The notes under the pieces: generated by a model
What the model was told of the DNA's origin: nothing
The model's input: only the letters and a program-made list of their open reading frames with translations
Database searches by the model: none
Shown: positions 1 to 5,666 of the stretch, piece after piece
Numbering within the stretch: position 1 is the stretch's first letter
How the letters are laid out: every line of letters begins with the position of its first letter
NCBI GenBank assembly: GCA_002479245.1
Contig: DLMG01000051.1
Span: 1-10,979, forward strand
Source of the DNA: Verrucomicrobia subdivision 3 bacterium UBA7542
Lineage (GTDB): Bacteria > Verrucomicrobiota > Verrucomicrobiia > Limisphaerales > UBA11358
Length of the DNA stretch: 10,979 bases
Direction: 5' to 3'
Translations under genes and position numbers: made by a program

Positions 1-200
1 GCGATGAACCGGTATTGCGGTTGATTCGTCTGCCCCATTGCCGTGAGCAAACCCGTCCCCAGCAGCAAGGCGATAACTCCGGCCTTCGGCCATAATCCTA
101 GACCGAAAGCCCGCCCCGGGCGAACCGGCGGCGCAGCGGCTTCGTTGGCCCACGCGGACTTAGTGTGTGTTCTGTTGTTGATGTCATTTGTCTGTTTCAT
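1..200 (-). CDS. Exported protein of unknown function, N-terminal part (runs off left edge)
   Basis: An open frame starts with ATG at 200-198 and stays open to the window edge, giving 66 residues. It begins MKQTNDINNRTHTKSAWANE. After a long polar, Pro/Arg-containing N-region of about 38 residues comes a hydrophobic stretch (AGVIALLLGTGLLTAMGQ, residues 41-58), followed by TNQPQYRFI. This looks like a signal peptide with a long N-region, possibly cleaved near AMGQ-TN, so the product is probably exported. A good ribosome binding site, GGAG (207-210 on the plus strand), lies six bases before the ATG and fixes the start. The signal peptide is unlike the MKTKNALCGL type of its neighbours, yet its upstream DNA is a copy of the repeat found before the PEP-CTERM gene. 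The mature domain is outside the window, so no function can be given. Confidence 0.72.
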   Translation of the reverse strand, partial: MKQTNDINNRTHTKSAWANEAAAPPVRPGRAFGLGLWPKAGVIALLLGTGLLTAMGQTNQPQYRFI

Positions 201-206
201 AATTTA

Positions 207-210
207 CTCC
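207..210 (-). promoter_or_regulatory. Shine-Dalgarno site of the left-edge exported protein
   Basis: Minus-strand GGAG is followed by six bases (TAAATT) and then ATG. It is among the best ribosome binding sites in the window and decides the start at 200. Confidence 0.6.
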
Positions 211-264
211 TTCACTTTGTTCTTTTTGTTGTGGCCCGAGGGCCGGTTTTTAATTTTGAATCGG

Positions 265-280
265 TGGGCATGTTTGCCCA
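265..280. other. Short inverted repeat in the leader of the left-edge gene
   Basis: TGGGCA and TGCCCA (perfect 6-bp arms) flank the loop TGTT. A second GC-rich inverted repeat, GGCCC-GA-GGGCC, lies at 233-244. Both fall in the stretch between the duplicated intergenic block and the start codon at 200, so they would be in the 5' untranslated region of that gene. The first hairpin is not conserved in the matching copy at 4430-4445. No T-tract follows, so neither looks like a terminator. Role unknown. Confidence 0.3.
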
Positions 281-283
281 TCG

Positions 284-471
284 TTAACCAGTGCGAAATT
301 CCGGGATGAAAGGGACAAATTAAATTGCAAAGGGAAGTCCAATCCCGAGGTCTGGTGTTCATCTAAGTTTGGTTTTATGCCGGGACTGGCCCGTTTGCGC
401 GATTACGGGCTGGAGAGCCGGAAAAACTGTTGTGAACCGGAAATGGGATTGGTTACGGCGTTCTGTCCGTT
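284..471. repeat. Duplicated block, copy A (intergenic plus 3' end of NHL-like gene)
   Basis: This 188-bp block aligns without gaps to 4443-4630; by hand there are about 21 mismatches (about 89% identity). It begins TTAACCAGTGCGAAATTCCG and runs through the whole intergenic space between the left-edge gene and the propeller gene. It continues into the last codons of the propeller gene, which encode ISGSQQFFRLSSP. The match therefore crosses a gene boundary, so coding constraint alone does not explain it. It points to duplication of, or gene conversion between, segments holding a gene end and the leader of the next gene. The conserved leader part (minus-strand reading, with TTTGCAA and AATTTGTCC) may carry a promoter, but no clear -35/-10 pair can be assigned. 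Confidence 0.85.
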
Positions 472-1419
472 CACGACGACTGGTGAAGGCAGGTTCGTGT
501 TCCAAGCCGCCGGAGAAACCAGGTTCGTCGTGAACTGCAGGGTGCCAGTCACATTGGTTGGCCACGTCAAAATCACATTGGTCCCTGAAAGAACTATGGC
601 CAGCGCATGCAGGGGTTGGAAGGCCAGGTAGTCCGGGCCAGACAACACGGTGGCAAAAGTGCTTCTCATCCCGCCCGGCGTGAATTCATAGATGTTGCCG
701 CTGCCATCCGACTCAAACAGATTGCCCGCGCTGTCGAAGGTCAGTCCATTAGGAGACAATCCGGAGGCGAAGGTGCCCATCTCTGTGGCCACACCATTCG
801 TGAATTCATAGATGTTGCCGCTGCCACTATCCGCCACAAACAGATTGCCCGCGCTGTCAAAGGCCAGTCCATTAGGAGACAACCCGGAGGCAAAGATGCT
901 GTTCACCACGCCCGGCGTGATTTTATAGATGTAGCCAGGAGGAAACGGGGGGCCGGGCTTATCCGCCAAAAACAAGTCGCCGGCGTTGTCAAATGCCAGT
1001 GCAATAGCACCCCCCAGCCCAAGCCCGACGGCAAAGGTGCTTTGCGCTCCGCCCGGCGTGATTTCAATAATGTTGCCGGGGATAGTCGTCACAAACAGAT
1101 TGCCCGCGCTGTTAAAAGCCAGTGCAAACGGACCAGGCAACCCGGAGGCAAAAGTGCTTCTCATCCCACCCGGCGTGAATTCATAAATGTTGCCGCTGCC
1201 TATATCCGCCTCAAACAGATTGCCCGCGCTGTCGCAGGCCAGCCCTTGAGGGGCGTTCAACCCAGAGGCAAAGGTGCTTTGCGCTACGCCCGGTGTGAAT
1301 TCAAGAATGTTGCCGCTGGATTCCACAAACAAATTTTGCGCCTGGGCGCTGAAGGCCAGCATTCCCCACTGCAAGACGACCGCCATGGCAAGACCGCAAA
1401 GGGCGTTTTTAGGTTTCAT
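403..1419 (-). CDS. Exported NHL/SMP-30-like six-bladed beta-propeller protein
   Basis: 338 residues, TAA stop. A signal peptide (MKPKNALCGLAMAVVLQWGM then LAFSAQAQ, residues 1-28) predicts export. Residues 29-270 consist of a repeated unit of about 40 residues with the pattern TFASGL-xP-GLAFDSAGNLFVAD-GSGNIYEFTPGG. The N-terminus carries the second half of a unit (29-45) and the repeat region ends with the first half of another (252-270). Five full units plus this split one give six blades closed by the 'velcro' typical of NHL/SMP-30-like propellers. Residues about 272-338 form the C-terminal module shared with the Gloeo_Verruco and glycine-rich proteins (NVILTWP... VVVNGQNAV... ISGSQQFFRLSSP). 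The start is supported by the conserved signal peptide; the ribosome site (AGG) is weak. Such propellers bind ligands or act as lyases or lactonases, but no catalytic residues could be identified, so the function is unknown. Confidence is high for the gene and moderate for the fold. Confidence 0.88.
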   Translation of the reverse strand: MKPKNALCGLAMAVVLQWGMLAFSAQAQNLFVESSGNILEFTPGVAQSTFASGLNAPQGLACDSAGNLFEADIGSGNIYEFTPGGMRSTFASGLPGPFALAFNSAGNLFVTTIPGNIIEITPGGAQSTFAVGLGLGGAIALAFDNAGDLFLADKPGPPFPPGYIYKITPGVVNSIFASGLSPNGLAFDSAGNLFVADSGSGNIYEFTNGVATEMGTFASGLSPNGLTFDSAGNLFESDGSGNIYEFTPGGMRSTFATVLSGPDYLAFQPLHALAIVLSGTNVILTWPTNVTGTLQFTTNLVSPAAWNTNLPSPVVVNGQNAVTNPISGSQQFFRLSSP

Positions 1420-1420
1420 G

Positions 1421-1456
1421 ATTGTGCCTGTTCAATTCATTTTCAGTGCGTGAGCC
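1421..1456. repeat. Leader repeat, 36 bp, identical to 5540-5575
   Basis: Starting one base upstream of the ATG of the propeller gene, 36 bases (beginning ATTGTGCCTGTTCAATTCAT) are identical to the stretch upstream of the glycine-rich protein gene at 5540-5575. The match continues into the signal peptide codons on the other side. In the mRNA this is the 5' untranslated region, with a weak AGG ribosome site. Beyond 1456 the similarity fades. Perfect identity outside a coding frame suggests recent duplication or conversion. Confidence 0.85.
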
Positions 1457-1531
1457 GTTTGGCCTACGTCAACCAATGCGCAGTTCTACTTCCGTTACGG
1501 AGTGTCGTGGTCTGAAGTTTCATAACATGAA

Positions 1532-1545
1532 TTTTGAATTCAAAA
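1532..1545. other. 14-bp perfect palindrome TTTTGAATTCAAAA
   Basis: TTTTGAATTCAAAA is its own reverse complement. It lies just behind the stop of the Gloeo_Verruco gene (1549) and about 110 bases before the start of the propeller gene. It could be an operator for the downstream gene. A short AT-rich palindrome built around an EcoRI-type hexamer can also arise by chance, so the role is uncertain. Confidence 0.3.
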
Positions 1546-1548
1546 CGT

Positions 1549-2943
1549 TCACGGCGAACTCAGGCGGTAATACCCCTGTTGCGGGCTAGTGATGGGAAGG
1601 GTCACGGCGAATTGCCCGTTGACGATGATGGGCGGCTCTATCAAAGTGACAGACACCCAACCCCCCGTAGCGCCCAGATTCACGGTCTTTTGCAAATACC
1701 AGCCGGGGTAATTGATCGGCCATGACAAAATAACATTGGCTCCGGAAAGAGTCATGGTCAGCGGCGGTTGAATGGTCAGCCGGAAAACGGTGCCCAGGTT
1801 GTTTGTGCCGCCGTATTGAGTCGTGCCATAGAAACTGCCGTCGCGGCCCTGCACCAGCGCGGCCGAGGGACTGTTGCCATCATTGGTGCCGCCGAATGAA
1901 TACAAACTGGTGAGCACCCCATTGGCGCTGATTTGGAACACCGTGCCAAAGCCGTAAGCTCCAATCTCTGGGTTGAAGTTCGTTTTGCCCCCGATTGCTG
2001 TCGTGCCATAGAAACTGCCGTCGCTGCCCTGCACCAGCCCGGCAGGACCCCCGCCATCATTCGTGCCGGTGAAGGAATACAAATTGGTCAGCGCCCCATT
2101 GGTGCTGATATTAAACACATTGCCATTGCCGTATGTGCCGCCACCGAGTGTCGCGCCATAGAAGTTGCCGTCGCTGCCTTGCACCAGCCCAATGGGCTGC
2201 TCGAACCAAGGGGGGTTGAAGGTATACAAAGGGGTCAGCGCCCCATTGGCGCTGATTTGGAACACGGCGCAAGGGTAGAAGAACGGCCCGTGTCCAGCCG
2301 TCGTGCCGTAGAAATTGCCGTCGCTGCCCTGCACCAGACCGACACGAGGATACGCACCGTCAGCGCCGCCGGTGAATGAATACAGACTGGTCAGCGCTCC
2401 ATTGGTGGTGATTTTGAACACGGCGCCCAAACCGTTCGTGCCGCCGGCTTCAGTGGTGCCGTAAAAATTGCCGTCGCTGCCCTGCACCAGCGTGGCATAG
2501 GGATTTGCGTCATCATTCGTGCCGCCGAATGAATACAAACTGGTCAGCACCCCATTGGTGGTGATTTTGAACACGGTGCCAAAGTTGTTCGTGCCGCCGA
2601 ATGGAGTCGTGCCATAGAAATTGCCGTCGCTGCCCTGCACCAGCCCGGCAAGAGGGTTTGCGCCATCATTGGTGCCGGTGAAGGAATACAAACTGGTCAG
2701 CGCCCCACTAGTGCTGATATTGAATACCGTGCCCAAGTTGTTCGTGCCGCCGTATCGAGTCGTGCCATAGAAACTGCCGTCGCGGCCCTGCACCAGTCCG
2801 CCTCGGGGATTTGCCCCATCGTTGGTGCCGCTGAATGAATAGAGGCTGGTGAAGACCGCGCCCGCCTGTGCGCTGGTGATCAGCCAGCTGCCCAGCAGGA
2901 ACAGGACAGATAAAAGCTGGCGATGGGTGTTTTTAGTTTTCAT
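1549..2943 (-). CDS. Exported Gloeo_Verruco-repeat protein (seven repeats)
   Basis: 464 residues, TGA stop. The signal peptide is [20 protein letters not shown] with LITSAQAG (1-28); after the first five residues it differs from the neighbours' type. Residues 32-388 hold seven copies of a unit of about 50 residues with the pattern [44 protein letters not shown]; the core LVQGxDGxFYGTT (YGAT in the fifth) begins near residues 50, 101, 152, 203, 252, 303 and 363. This matches the Gloeo_Verruco repeat family (TIGR03803). Its seven-fold repetition suggests, by inference, a seven-bladed propeller. Residues about 393-464 form the shared C-terminal module (ANVILSWP ... [13 protein letters not shown] ... 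YYRLSSP). The start lies 16 bases after the LRR gene stop, with a ribosome site AAAAAGG seven bases before the ATG, so it is probably co-transcribed with that gene. The molecular function of the repeat is not established. Confidence 0.92.
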   Translation of the reverse strand: [464 protein letters not shown]

Positions 2944-2959
2944 ACGAATACCTTTTTAT

Positions 2960-3727
2960 TTAGGGCGATAATTGGACGCGGTAGAAACGTTGCGGAAAAT
3001 TCGTCCACTGCGGATCGCTGAAATAGCTCGTGCCGCCGGTCAGGGTGTTTATGCTCACCGCAATCCAGACCGGATTGGCCAGATTCGTGGCGGCTTCCAC
3101 CACGACGACCATGTTGGCCGCCCAATTGATGTTGAACCCGAATTGATTCGATTGAACGCCAAAGCTGCCATTGCTGGTCTGCACCTGCGGCAACCACAAC
3201 GCGGTCGGCAGACCGTCAAACATCGCGCCCCAGCCCGTGGTGCCCGGCAAATAATAGACAGTCGCGGAGTCAGCAGCAAAAACAGTATAATCATTGGTTG
3301 GGGACGGAGCGTTGCCCGTGAAATAGACGCTCGTCAGGCTGAAGCAGTATAAGAACGCATCACTCCCTATGAAGGTGACGCTGCCGGGAATCGTGATGTT
3401 GGTAAGGCCGGTGCAATACCAGAATGCACCATCTCCGATGCTGGTGACGCTGCTGGGAATCGTCACGCTCGTCAGGTTGGTCAAGTCATTGAACGCATCC
3501 AATCCGATGGTGGTGGCCGTCAGGCCGTTGATATTGGTTGGAATGGTCACAACCCACGGAGGCCCGGCATAAGCGACGATGTTGGCACTGCCGTCGGCGT
3601 TTGTGCTGTAAGTGTAGATGCTGCCGTCGGCATTGGTGCTGTAAGCGTCTTGGGCGGAACCGGCAAGCATACCCAATTGCAAGACGACCGCAATGGCAAG
3701 GCCGCAAAGGACGTTTTTAGATTTCAT
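2960..3727 (-). CDS. Exported BspA-type leucine-rich-repeat protein
   Basis: 255 residues, TAA stop. The signal peptide (MKSKNVLCGLAIAVVLQLGM, then LAGSAQ) is nearly identical to those of the PEP-CTERM and glycine-rich proteins. A short internal repeat, STNADGS-IYTYSTNADGS, follows at 30-47. Residues about 68-140 are two to three BspA/TpLRR-like repeats (LRR_5 style): LTSVTIPSSVTSIGDGAFWY, then LTNITIPGSVTFIGSDAFLY, then LTSVYFTGNAP. These repeats usually mediate protein or surface binding. Residues about 196-255 form a separate C-terminal domain (FGFNINWAANMVVVVEAATN ... YFSDPQWTNFPQRFYRVQLSP). It is a different type from the shared module of the neighbours but ends in the same aromatic-Tyr-Arg manner. 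The start overlaps the stop of the PEP-CTERM gene as ATGA, and GGAG eight bases upstream lies inside that gene, so translational coupling is likely. The ligand is unknown. Confidence 0.9.
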   Translation of the reverse strand: MKSKNVLCGLAIAVVLQLGMLAGSAQDAYSTNADGSIYTYSTNADGSANIVAYAGPPWVVTIPTNINGLTATTIGLDAFNDLTNLTSVTIPSSVTSIGDGAFWYCTGLTNITIPGSVTFIGSDAFLYCFSLTSVYFTGNAPSPTNDYTVFAADSATVYYLPGTTGWGAMFDGLPTALWLPQVQTSNGSFGVQSNQFGFNINWAANMVVVVEAATNLANPVWIAVSINTLTGGTSYFSDPQWTNFPQRFYRVQLSP

Positions 3728-4389
3728 AATGGTTTCTCCGATTCAATCGATTGGGTCAGGACGGCAGTATTGCTTTTATATTGTGGCTTGAACCGCACGA
3801 ATGCCAAAACCAACGCCGCGAACGAGACAAATAAAGAACCGACTGATGGCTCCGGCACGACTGTTTCCACCCACACACCTGGATCGGCTGACACTGACCC
3901 CTCCCCTACGATCCCCGACTCCTGATCGAGGTTGCCCGAATCGACAACATTGCCGGAGTCATTTTCAGTCTGGATTCCCTTGGTTTCTGTTCCGCCGGAG
4001 AGGAAAGCCAAAACCTCGAAGTTCCAGGAGACGATGGCTCCCGACGAATCGGTGCCGAAGGTGAAAGCCCCTACATACGGGAAGCCCGCTTGAGTTCCTC
4101 CGATGTTCTGCGGGCCAACTCCATCAATAAAAATGAAGTTCACTAGGGTAGCCGAGGGGTTGCCCTCATAGTTATCACCCAACGGCGCGGAAAAAGTTAT
4201 GGACCCTGTAACCTTGTCTGATGTTGTATAAGGCACAATACCATACATAAGCTCGTTGGGGGCGTTGAAAACGGACGTGAAATCATTGCCTGTGTAGGTG
4301 TATACGTAGGTCTGGGCGGAACCGGCCAGCACACCCAAGTGCAAGACGACCGCAATGGAAAGGCCGCAAAGGGCGTTTTTAGTTTTCAT
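3724..4389 (-). CDS. PEP-CTERM sorting-domain protein
   Basis: 221 residues, TGA stop. The signal peptide is MKTKNALCGLSIAVVLHLGV with LAGSAQ (1-26). The body (27-176) is a secreted beta-rich domain without cysteines, of the kind common in PEP-CTERM proteins, with features such as VTGSITFSAPLGDN and VSWNFEVLAF; its function is unknown. Residues 178-182 are VPEPS, followed by a hydrophobic helix (184-199) and basic residues (RFKPQYK). This is the tripartite PEP-CTERM signal that an exosortase (EpsH/Xrt) would recognise. Unusually, about 15 polar residues (SNTAVLTQSIESEKPL) follow the basic part, whereas most PEP-CTERM proteins stop close to it. That tail contains the ribosome binding site and start overlap of the LRR gene, so it may be kept for coupling. 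The gene is probably first in a three-gene transcript with the LRR and Gloeo_Verruco genes. No exosortase gene lies in the window. Confidence 0.88.
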   Translation of the reverse strand: MKTKNALCGLSIAVVLHLGVLAGSAQTYVYTYTGNDFTSVFNAPNELMYGIVPYTTSDKVTGSITFSAPLGDNYEGNPSATLVNFIFIDGVGPQNIGGTQAGFPYVGAFTFGTDSSGAIVSWNFEVLAFLSGGTETKGIQTENDSGNVVDSGNLDQESGIVGEGSVSADPGVWVETVVPEPSVGSLFVSFAALVLAFVRFKPQYKSNTAVLTQSIESEKPL

Positions 4390-4442
4390 GGTTGGTTTTC
4401 AATTGATTTTCATTTTCCGTGCGTGAGCCGATGTGCCCACCA

Positions 4443-4630
4443 TTGACCAGTGCGAAATTCCGGGACGAAAGGGACAAATTATTTTGCAAAGGGAAATCCA
4501 ATCGCGAGGTGTGGTGTTCATATAAGTTCGGTTTTTTGCAGGGACTGGCCTGTTTGCATAATTACGGGCTGAAGAGCCGGAAAAACTGTTGTGAACCGGA
4601 AATGGGACTGATGAGGACGTTCTGTCCGCC
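4443..4630. repeat. Duplicated block, copy B (intergenic plus 3' end of glycine-rich gene)
   Basis: This is the partner of 284-471. It fills most of the space between the PEP-CTERM gene start (4389) and the stop of the glycine-rich gene (4562) and continues into the codons for ISGSQQFFRLFSP. Alignment with copy A needs no gaps. Towards the PEP-CTERM start it is followed by a leader stretch (GTGCGTGAGCC) that is also present in the leaders at 1446-1456 and 5565-5575. Confidence 0.85.
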
Positions 4631-4972
4631 GATGACGATCGTGGGCGCGGAATTGGTCTGCCAGACCACCGGCGGAACCAGATTGGTGGCACACTCCAGC
4701 GTGTAGCCGTTGGCGGTGAAACCGGTGTCGGCGGCCGGCCAGGTCAAAACCACGTTGGCTCCGTCAGCAATGATGGTCAGTGGCGGTGGCAACGCGATAA
4801 TAATAATCTCGCCATTGAAATTGCCGTCTGGGCTGTAGGTGCCGGAAACCTCGGTGAGAATCGCAATTGCCGATGAATCAATGATTGAGCCGCCACCGCC
4901 GCCGCCGACACCGGCATCGTCCTGATAATATACGCCACCGCCGCCGCCACCGCTATAGCCGCCGCCGCCGCC
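4562..4972 (-). pseudogene. Out-of-frame C-terminal part of the glycine-rich exported protein
   Basis: Read in its own frame, 4972-4562 gives 136 residues and a stop. It continues the glycine-rich repeat (GGGGGYSGGGGGGVYYQDDA, then VGGGGGGSIIDSSAIAILTE), passes a short beta-rich segment (SPDGNFNGEIIII), and ends in the shared C-terminal module (GANVVLTWP ... IVIGGQNVLISPISGSQQFF RLFSP). The module is homologous to those of the 403-1419 and 1549-2943 proteins, so this is the true end of the upstream gene. Adding one G near 4974 (GGTGGCGCGGCGG becoming GGTGGCGGCGGCGG, minus strand) restores one frame of 325 codons plus stop. No start signal of its own is seen; an ATG at 4792 lies inside the module boundary and lacks a clear ribosome site. 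Confidence 0.8.
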
Positions 4973-5538
4973 GCGCCACCGCCACCGCCGCTGGGGCCGG
5001 GACTGGTGTCAAAAGGGGGATTTGGGTCGAAACCGCCACCGCCGCCAGCACCGTTGGTGCCGCCAGCGCCGCCGGTAAAGCCGAAGCGGGAGTTGACGTC
5101 GCCGCCACCGGTGCCGCCGCCAGTGCCGACGTTGCCGTTGCCGCCGTAGCCACCGGCCCAGCCGCCACCGCCACCGCCGCCTGCGATGACCAGCGGTGTG
5201 CTGCCTTCGACAACGAAGCTGCCGCCGCCACCGCCGTTGCCAAAGGGGTTCGGCTCGTATTGTCCGCCGCCGCCCACCAAAAGAGTGAGGGTCGTGGACG
5301 CTGAGAAGTTAAATTCGGCGCTCATCTCGGCTCCGAGGCCGAATTTGAGGCCTCTATTCATTACGCTGCCGCCGCCCGGAGCGCCGTAGGCGGTGATGAT
5401 GTAAGTGCCGGGCGGCAGAGTGATATTCGTCTCCGACCCGCTGAACAGGTATAGGTTGGTCTGGGCGGAACCGGGCAGCATTCCCAACTGCAAGGCGACC
5501 GCAATGGCAAGACCGCAAAGGGCGTTTTTAGTTTTCAT
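4777..5538 (-). CDS. Exported glycine-rich (ALK/LTK GRD-like) protein, frameshifted
   Basis: As sequenced, the frame gives 253 residues, but only the first 188 or so look genuine. The signal peptide is MKTKNALCGLAIAVALQLGM with LPGSAQ (1-26). Residues 27-90 form a beta-rich segment (NITLPPGTYIITAYGAPGG, STTLTLLVGGGGQ), and from 90 to 188 glycine clusters alternate with hydrophobic strands (GGGGGSFVV, TPLVIAGGGGGGG). This resembles the glycine-rich domain of ALK/LTK receptors and bacterial relatives, usually a binding or adhesin-like module; the role here is inferred. After residue 188 the reading turns into Ala/Ile/Val runs, Arg and Ser (GGAAAAAAIAVAAAVAYIIR), which is the wrong frame. The correct continuation lies one base off and is listed separately. 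The cause is either a real one-base loss in the GGC-rich tract or a sequence error; the data cannot tell which. The leader is identical to that of the 403-1419 gene. Confidence 0.8.
   Translation of the reverse strand: MKTKNALCGLAIAVALQLGMLPGSAQTNLYLFSGSETNITLPPGTYIITAYGAPGGGSVMNRGLKFGLGAEMSAEFNFSASTTLTLLVGGGGQYEPNPFGNGGGGGSFVVEGSTPLVIAGGGGGGGWAGGYGGNGNVGTGGGTGGGDVNSRFGFTGGAGGTNGAGGGGGFDPNPPFDTSPGPSGGGGGAAAAAAIAVAAAVAYIIRTMPVSAAAVAAQSLIHRQLRFSPRFPAPTAQTAISMARLLLSRCHRH
4885..5250. repeat. Low-complexity GGC/GGT triplet tract (glycine codons)
   Basis: Runs of CCG and CCA triplets on the plus strand (GGC/GGT on the minus strand) recur across this stretch and encode the glycine clusters. Such tracts are prone to replication slippage and to sequencing and assembly errors, which is relevant to the one-base frameshift near 4974. 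Confidence 0.7.
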
Positions 5539-5539
5539 A

Positions 5540-5640
5540 ATTGTGCCTGTTCAATTCATTTTCAGTGCGTGAGCCAATGTGCTCACCATTAACCAGTGCG
5601 AAATTCCGGGGCCAAAAGGACAAATTATTTTTTGCAGGGG
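5540..5640. repeat. Leader repeat, copy C (partial)
   Basis: Positions 5540-5575 equal 1421-1456. Positions 5589-5640 resemble the first quarter of the 284-471 and 4443-4630 blocks (TTAACCAGTGCGAAATTCCG, then ACAAATTATTTT), after which the similarity stops at about 5640. This copy thus joins the leader type of the propeller gene with the upstream block of the PEP-CTERM gene. It sits in the 251-base gap before the glycine-rich gene and probably contains its promoter. No convincing -35/-10 pair was found. Confidence 0.7.
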
Positions 5641-5666
5641 GAGTTCGAACTACAAACGGAGGCCTA

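Noticed and set aside
640..1320. Regular DNA repeats that could suggest a CRISPR array
   Set aside because: The units are about 120 bp, variable, and in frame with a 40-residue protein repeat; there are no short identical repeats with unique spacers.
607..1515. A 302-codon plus-strand open frame antisense to the propeller gene, with regular repeats
   Set aside because: The repeats are the reverse reading of the propeller repeat units. The minus-strand protein has a signal peptide and known repeat motifs; this one has neither.
1933..2379. A plus-strand open frame of 148 codons inside the Gloeo_Verruco gene
   Set aside because: It is the antisense shadow of the repeat units and has no domain of its own.
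4490..4545. A -35/-10 promoter in the 188-bp block (TTGGAT ... TAATTT)
   Set aside because: The spacing is about 14 bases and the boxes are poor. The block may hold a promoter, but this pair is not good enough to annotate.
4885..5304. A plus-strand Arg/Ala-rich frame and a minus-strand Ala-rich frame in the triplet tract
   Set aside because: These are out-of-frame readings of GGC/CCG triplets; the composition follows from the repeat, not from a protein.
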